From positions 2,480,001-2,544,000 of the forward strand of contig JAHQRK010000008.1 of assembly GCA_019828595.1 (NCBI GenBank): a stretch of DNA of 64,000 nt, in the 5' to 3' direction. Shown here one piece after another: positions 58,875 through 64,000 of this stretch (positions within the stretch are counted from its first letter, which is position 1; every line of letters starts with the position of its first letter). This DNA is from Aphanomyces cochlioides. Taxonomy: Eukaryota > Oomycota > Saprolegniomycetes > Saprolegniales > Verrucalvaceae. The translations under genes were made by a program, and so were the position numbers. A model generated the notes under the pieces. That model was not told the origin of the DNA, did not search any database, and saw only the letters and a program-made list of their open reading frames with translations.

Positions 58875-60525
58875 TCTAGCTCTGACATGTAAATTCTAAG
58901 ACTAGTTCTACGTTGCTCTCCTTCATAGTTTTCATTGCAATTATCATTGTCCTCGCCACCGTTATTTTCGCTATCATCATCGGCATTTGTATCACGCGTT
59001 GCATCTTCCAAGACGTCATCAGGTATGGGTTGTTCAATACAGAGATTGTGAAGGATTGCAATACTATCAACGAGCTTCAGGATGCGACTCATATCGCTTT
59101 TACAAACCATTCTATTTCGTATCGAACGCAAAAATGGGAAACGCGCCTTTAATAGACCCACACAATGCTCAGCTCAAATTCGAATGCTCGATAAACGTTG
59201 ATTAAACTCCACATGTGATGGGGGTAAGTTTGAGCTTGGAGCGCTTTTATATGCTGAAACAAGCGTTCGAGTCCACATTGTTGGAGGAGATTTCAACTGC
59301 ACTCTCAACAAAGATTTGGATTCGTTGAGACCCAGTACCTCCACCATGGCCGGCACCCTTCAACTGGAACAATGGATGCACAGTTTGTCTCTGGTGGATC
59401 TGTTTCGCCGTCAAAACCCCGTGGCACGAGCCTTCACAAGTCCCACACTCACCAACCGACTTGACTACATCTTTTGTTCGTCCACCTTGGCGGGTCTTCG
59501 TCATTGGAAGGCGACGCACATGCCACACGTTCCACAGGCTGACCACGTGGCTTGTCGTATCATCACAAAGCGTCAAACATTGCGCCATGGCTCTGGATCA
59601 TGGAAAGATCCAACTTGGCTACTTCGTCTACCACGAGCGGCGCTTTGGAGATATTGTGGAATGTTGGAGACTTGTCCAAAAATCGATCCAGACATCCATG
59701 AACAATCTCGGCTGGGGAAAAGCGGAGTCGCCCAGCACATACTCTTTATTTCCAAAATATGATAGTGGATCCAGCGCAGGCTTTGATCACTTCCATACTC
59801 GATTGTCATGGGTGGATCCTGGCCACCCAGCATTGATGTAGCGAATTAAGCATGTATCATCACAAATATACACTGCGTTGATGGAATATGATGCTTTTCT
59901 CGAAAAATAATCCTCACCAAATGTCACCGGTTTCGCTTCGAATGGAAACAACGTGCCATCGATGAAACCAACACAATTGGGAAAGCCAGATTCTACTTGG
60001 ATTCTTGTTGATATTTCTTTCCTTTCAACAGAGCTGGGCCATTTCAAGGTTTGGCTCATAAGCTGCAACACCAAATTCATTGTCGCGTTAACAATCGCAT
60101 CAATTGAGCCTGAGCCCATGGAAAAAACGTGGCCAATTTAACGAATGATCCGCCAGCGCCCATTGTACCGACGTACTTCAAAAAGACAAGCAAATAAAAC
60201 TCAAGTGCATGGTCGGACGTGCTGGAAATCACAAATTCGGAAAGACCTCGTATAAGTTCAACAAGAGAAAAGAAAAGGGACGAGTGAGGCGGAAATGAGA
60301 GAGAAATTCGACTGGTGGCATGTGATACAAATAGTAAACCAGATTTGATGGAGCTCGGGGGTGATTTCGTCGTGGTACAACGTATCGATTCGATTCGATG
60401 AGAGCGTATAAGTCAAGGTAGTCATCATCAGACTTGTCGCTATCACTGTCCTCATCCAGGATACATGCTTCAACCAATTTGGCCGCTTGCTTGAGCAACA
60501 TCGAGCGTTGAGATTCCTTCGGCAT
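58871..60525 (-). pseudogene. Second PIF/Harbinger transposase, frameshifted and interrupted by a LINE fragment
   Basis: Minus-strand pieces in order: MPKESQRSMLLKQAAKLVEA ... LSHFRLTRPFSFLLLNLYEV (60525-60230); after a frame change, TSDHALEFYLLVFLKYVGTM; after a poly-T frameshift, SIDAIVNATMNLVLQLMSQT and the DDE core CVGFIDGTLFPFEAKPVTFG (first Asp) and NAGWPGSTHDNRVWK (second Asp); then EYVLGDSAF. The reading is cut by about 460 bp of LINE sequence, then resumes with LVSAYKSAPSSNLPPSHVEF NQRLSS and AEHCVGLLKARFPFLRSIRN (Glu region), ending in an acidic tail at 58871. At least two frameshifts plus the insertion make it non-functional. Confidence 0.75.
59262..59722 (+). mobile_element. LINE endonuclease-domain fragment nested in the transposase
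   Basis: The plus-strand frame VRVHIVGGDFNCTLNKDLDS ... LVDLFRRQNPVARAFTSPTL TNRLDYIFCSSTLAG ... PQADHVACRI is the C-terminal half of an APE-type endonuclease (GGDFN and the D-H pair) of a Tx1/L1-like non-LTR retrotransposon. It continues a short way into the linker (RLVQKSIQTSMNN). No reverse transcriptase and no poly(A) tail are seen, so it is an internal fragment and not a standard 5'-truncated insertion. The borders are set by where transposase coding resumes and are accurate to about 15 bp. Confidence 0.7.
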
Positions 60526-62428
60526 ACAACGGAGGGTGTGTGGTGCGAGTGAGTCCAGCCAAATTTAACTCCAATGACATCTGAAGGGGGTATCAGACCC
60601 CGTGTGTTTTGATTGGATGAAACGTTCATTCTAAAATTTCAGCTAAAATGACGTCTGATACCCACTATTGAAGGAGAGCCATCGTCTTGATGGATGGAAT
60701 GCTTCAAGTTGAGTTTTCTCCAGGGATACATGGCTATTGCCTTGAATCTCAATAGGGTGGATAATGAGACCAACTGCCGCTTATCTCCTGTCACAGGAGA
60801 TATGGTATTCCTCGGCCTACCCAGGGTATTTTCTCACCCCAATTTCGCACGCAGCCTGACAGTGGTCGACACCTTTGAGTCGTGTACTTCTTTCGCTCCT
60901 TGTTTTCCGGCTTATCTGGTTTTGTGTGCAATTGTCGATCCAGAGCCCATCAAACAACATCTGGAGCGCCGTGGATTTGGGCTGGCTGCAGGGAGGAAGC
61001 AGCAATTTCCTCACACGAGACATCACGATGAAAAGTCACACGGACTTCTCCCTCTTGTGCATGCGAATGAATCTCGCGGAGGAGAGACTGTTACACAGAT
61101 CGAACCATTGTGTCGACGGAGACAAGCTGATGGGCGTCAAGCGGATGTCGTCCCAGTCGGTGGTTCTTTGGATGTCACCACGTAGTCAAAGACATTATCA
61201 TTCTTGGTGAACATTGCATACCCCGACGGGACTGCCGCGTCCATGCGGAGTTGAGCTACGAAAACGAACACCTCGCCAGTCGCGATGTTGAATTGATCAC
61301 ATGGAAATGGAACAAGACCAACTGCCGCCAAGCTTGTGTCCTGGTCATGTGTGCATGATTCCTTGTTCTCGCCCACGACCTCACTTGTGTCACAACATTG
61401 GCGTATTCCTAACGTCTTTTTACGTGATTCCTTTGAGATTCGTCCAAGATCTAATTTGATATCAGAAGTGATAAACTTGGGAATCCTTCTCGTGGCGATC
61501 AAACCAACCATGCCTGTCATTGTACCAAGTCGTCATCAAGAAACTACGTGGTGTGTCATCGTTGGGCTCCAGCTTGGATCATCTCGAGAGCAAGTGTGCT
61601 GCGCATAGCGACAGACAATTCTACAAAGAAATTGATAGTTCGAAAACCCGCGCAGTCTTCCAGCAGCATGGAGGTTGGAATCCATGCGAAGGTCTAAGAT
61701 GGCGGCGTAGACATTGCGGGCGATCCAAAGTACTGTCTTGATTGATGTTCAATTCCTTATTACGGCACGACGCTTGTTGATTGGGAATGCCAAGTGAAGG
61801 AGAAGCCCCTTTGACTAGTAATGAGCTCGCGCATCATGCAACGTGCACGGTAACGATCTTTTGATTTTGCAGCTTTCCTGAAGCCTAGTTATTGGTATCA
61901 AGTGTAGAAGCGACTGAAGGAAGATGGAAATGCCGATAAAGATCCTCGGGCTCGAGCTCCCCTCCTCTCATCGACGACAATCCATGGCGATATGAAATTG
62001 GGGTAAAGAATGGAACAACTGCGGAGCCCACATCCCGAAAAGTCATCGACTGTGACGATATCTTTTCGACGACGCCCCGCAGCTTATCCCCGTCGACTCG
62101 ATGGTTTTCCTGTCTGCTTGGAGCCATGAAAGAGTTGATCCAATCTTGCCATCGTCACAAGTGGGCAAAGTCGGTTCAGCCACGGCGATTTCCGACTTTC
62201 AATGGACGTAAATCACATCTCGAGACACTCCAGCAACCAGGCAAAGTACAGAAAGAGATGGAGATGCTGCAAATGTCTCATGTAAAGAAATTGCTGCTCT
62301 CTCCCTGCAGCCATTCAGGATGGACGACGAGGCCGCGGTGGAATTCCACTTTGTTCCAGATCTCATCTTGACTGGGTGAACCAGGAGAATTCCCCAATAT
62401 CAGTAATATCGCCTGCGTCTTTCATTAG
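60526..62428. other. Decayed zone with two inverted copies of an unrecognised gene family
   Basis: On plus, 60940-61190 contains TDFSLLCMRMNLAEERLLHR SNHCVDGDKLMGV. On minus, 62127-61885 contains NHRVDGDKLRGVVEKISSQS and FFTPISYRHGLSSMRGGELE PEDLYRHF. The DNA around CTGCAGGGAG(GA/AG)AGCAGC is also shared between 60983 and about 62315 in opposite orientation. The two pieces are therefore inverted paralogous fragments. Both have frame breaks and I cannot name the family. GGGTATCAGA/TCTGATACCC form a small inverted repeat near 60595/60655. Confidence 0.4.
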
Positions 62429-62598
62429 AATCCGGATAAAATGAGCTAAATGAGTACAAATCTACAACTGTGACTGCTGAGTTTGGTAATGTACTTATTT
62501 AAGATAAATTTGAAAAAATCCGGATATGTTTTACTACGTAGAAGGTCAATAGATGACTCAAAATCAGAAAAATGGATATCCGGATCTTATCCGAATGC
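62429..62598. promoter_or_regulatory. Cluster of CCGGAT motifs upstream of ACR3
   Basis: AATCCGGATAAA at 62429, AATCCGGATATG at about 62517 and ATATCCGGATCTTATCCGAAT at about 62576, within 220 bp of the ACR3 start codon at 62645. This is the densest group of the motif in the window. Confidence 0.5.
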
Positions 62599-62644
62599 TC
62601 CAACTTTCGAACTAGTCGTCATTTTCGAAAGAAAGGCCAAGCCG

Positions 62645-63757
62645 ATGAGTACTGAGCCGACGACACCAACGAGTGGATATGAAGCGCCGTCCAAGGACAA
62701 GCCAGAAGCAATGAATCTCTTCTCCAAGTATCTGTCGGTGTGGGTCTTTGCTGCCATGGTTGTCGGGGTGCTGCTTGGGTATTATGTCCCGTCGATTCCA
62801 ACAGCACTTGACAAAGCCAATGTGAGCGGCATCTCGATCCCGATTGCCGTCTTTCTGTGGGGAATGATCCTGCCGATGATGCTCTCGATCGACTTTTCGA
62901 CACTTGTGGCGATTGTTCAAGCTCCAAAACCGATCTTGCTCTGCTCGATTGTGAATTATGCTATCCAGCCATTCACTATGTACGGCATTGCGCTGCTCTT
63001 TTTCCGCAACATTTACGACATTCAAGATTCCAAAGCGGATGGCTACATTGTGGGATCGATCCTTTTGGGTGGTGCTCCATGCACTGCGATGGTGTTTGTC
63101 TGGTCCAAGCTTATGCGAGGAAATGCTTCGTACACACTTGCTCAAGTCGCTTTCAACAACATCCTGCTGCTCGTTTTGTACGTCCCGACTGCGAAGCTCC
63201 TAGCTGGGGCGTCAGATATTGCCATGCCCTGGGACACTCTATTTGTCTCGGTTGGTCTCTTCATCGTCGTGCCGCTTGTGGTTGCAGTGGTGACGCGTCG
63301 CTGTGTGTCGGAGACAACGCTGGCATGGATCGATCAACGACTTTTGCCTTTGCTCGACACTTGCTCAATGGTGTTTCTTATTTTGATGATCGTGCTCATT
63401 TTCATCTCGCAAGCAGACACCATTACGCACAACTGGGTGGACATTTTGCTCATTGCCGTGCCACTCATACTCCAAACGGTTCTCATTTGGGGAATCATGT
63501 ACGCCGCAGCACTTTTCTTTCGACTGCCGTACGAAGTTGCCGGTCCCGCAACATTGATCGCATGCTCCAACTTTTTCGAAATGGCGGTCGCCGTCGCAGC
63601 TAGTGTGTATGGCTCGGGATCCCCCGCGACTTTGGCTACCGTCGTTGGTGTACTCATTGAAGTCCCCATTATGCTCATTCTTGTCGGCATTAACAACAAG
63701 ACCCAGCATTTCTTTAGCAAGGCTCAAGAACTCTCTCTGCAGCTTGATCATGTCTAA
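62645..63757 (+). CDS. ACR3-type arsenite efflux transporter
   Basis: A 370-residue single-exon membrane protein, the usual ACR3 length. The frame opens further upstream at 62483, but that part contains promoter motifs and no family sequence, so I chose ATG 62645 (MSTEPTTPTSGYEAPSKDKP). Ten hydrophobic segments are visible, starting YLSVWVFAAMVVGVLLGYYV and including IPIAVFLWGMILPMM. The ACR3 signature with its essential Cys is present as LLGGAPCTAMVFVWSKL, then YTLAQVAFNNILLLVLYVP. The C-terminal half has the PATLIACSNFFEMAVAVAAS helix pair (conserved Glu). The family exports arsenite, in some members antimonite, by proton antiport at plasma membrane or vacuole. A dead partial copy lies at 56973-57209. 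Confidence 0.88.
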   Translation: MSTEPTTPTSGYEAPSKDKPEAMNLFSKYLSVWVFAAMVVGVLLGYYVPSIPTALDKANVSGISIPIAVFLWGMILPMMLSIDFSTLVAIVQAPKPILLCSIVNYAIQPFTMYGIALLFFRNIYDIQDSKADGYIVGSILLGGAPCTAMVFVWSKLMRGNASYTLAQVAFNNILLLVLYVPTAKLLAGASDIAMPWDTLFVSVGLFIVVPLVVAVVTRRCVSETTLAWIDQRLLPLLDTCSMVFLILMIVLIFISQADTITHNWVDILLIAVPLILQTVLIWGIMYAAALFFRLPYEVAGPATLIACSNFFEMAVAVAASVYGSGSPATLATVVGVLIEVPIMLILVGINNKTQHFFSKAQELSLQLDHV

Positions 63758-64000
63758 AGTTCATTCGTTTGTCTCGCCAAGCTTGTCCATTCGCAACCTT
63801 TCAACTCCAAACTCTGTCCACCGAATGCGATCAAATGTACAAAAGATGGGAGCACTTTGTAAACCATGGGCATTCGCCGTCCCCCCAGTTGATCTCTTGA
63901 CCATTGTGATAACTCAATATATTGATGAGTTCGTACGACTAGCGTTCATCTCGCGATGCTGACGGAGCTCCAAGCCACATTTCACACTTCGTCAAGCTGA
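63758..64000. other. Window end; possible start of a further gene
   Basis: ATG 63826 on plus gives MRSNVQKMGALCKPWAFAVP PVDLLTIVITQYIDEFVRLA before TGA at 63960. This may be a first exon cut by the window edge. Too short to assign. Confidence 0.2.

Noticed and set aside
62483..62644. N-terminal extension of ACR3
   Set aside because: The stretch contains two promoter motif copies and encodes no ACR3-like sequence; ATG 62645 fits family length.

Overview
The window is nuclear DNA of a eukaryote, most likely a saprolegnialean oomycete. I infer this from compact genes on both strands, split by many 39-55 bp introns with GTANG-type donors; elicitin-like GPI-anchored secreted proteins; an axonemal dynein light chain, which implies flagellate zoospores; a GluRS with an N-terminal WHEP domain; a DUF6818-type Myb-like protein paired with a PIF/Harbinger transposase; and an oomycete-style ankyrin protein. 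No operons, CRISPR arrays, rRNA or convincing tRNA genes were seen. Exon boundaries were worked out by hand from reading frame, splice sites and family alignment. I give them in the evidence because each feature can only carry an outer range.

Layout. 0-7.7 kb: two short paralogous Thr/Ser-rich GPI-type surface proteins, eRF3 (five exons), and an elicitin-like protein. 7.9-15.7 kb: the DNA polymerase epsilon catalytic subunit in dozens of small exons. 15.7-17 kb: a BED-finger/HTH transposase-like relic. 17.4-20.3 kb: cytosolic glutamyl-tRNA synthetase. 20.3-23.4 kb: a dispersed AT-rich repeat, then an ankyrin gene. 23.6-26.3 kb: a PIF/Harbinger element with 21-bp perfect terminal inverted repeats. 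27.5-29.4 kb: a SAMHD1-like dNTPase without a SAM domain. 30.2-32.9 kb: a large multi-pass membrane protein. 34-38 kb: a second elicitin-like protein, dynein light chain p28/DNALI1 and a class II HDAC. 38.2-51.6 kb: mostly lineage-restricted proteins (Tudor-like/charged, coiled-coil, ankyrin, TPR-like, membrane). 52.3-53.3 kb: an EF-hand/WW protein. 53.7-62.6 kb: a degenerate zone with long inverted repeats, a broken inward-rectifier K+ channel, a broken copy of the ACR3 gene, a MITE, and a second, nested and frameshifted Harbinger element. 62.6-63.8 kb: an intact ACR3-type arsenite transporter.

Two signals run across the window and are not explained by the genes. First, a palindromic ATCCGGAT motif, often paired 10-25 bp apart, recurs at about 15 intergenic places and often lies 40-100 bp upstream of a start codon (POLE, GluRS, ACR3, the coiled-coil gene, HDAC). 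Second, several long inverted repeats in 53.7-57.3 kb, at least three of which are built from pieces of decayed protein genes. These could be transcribed as hairpins that seed small RNAs; this is inference only.
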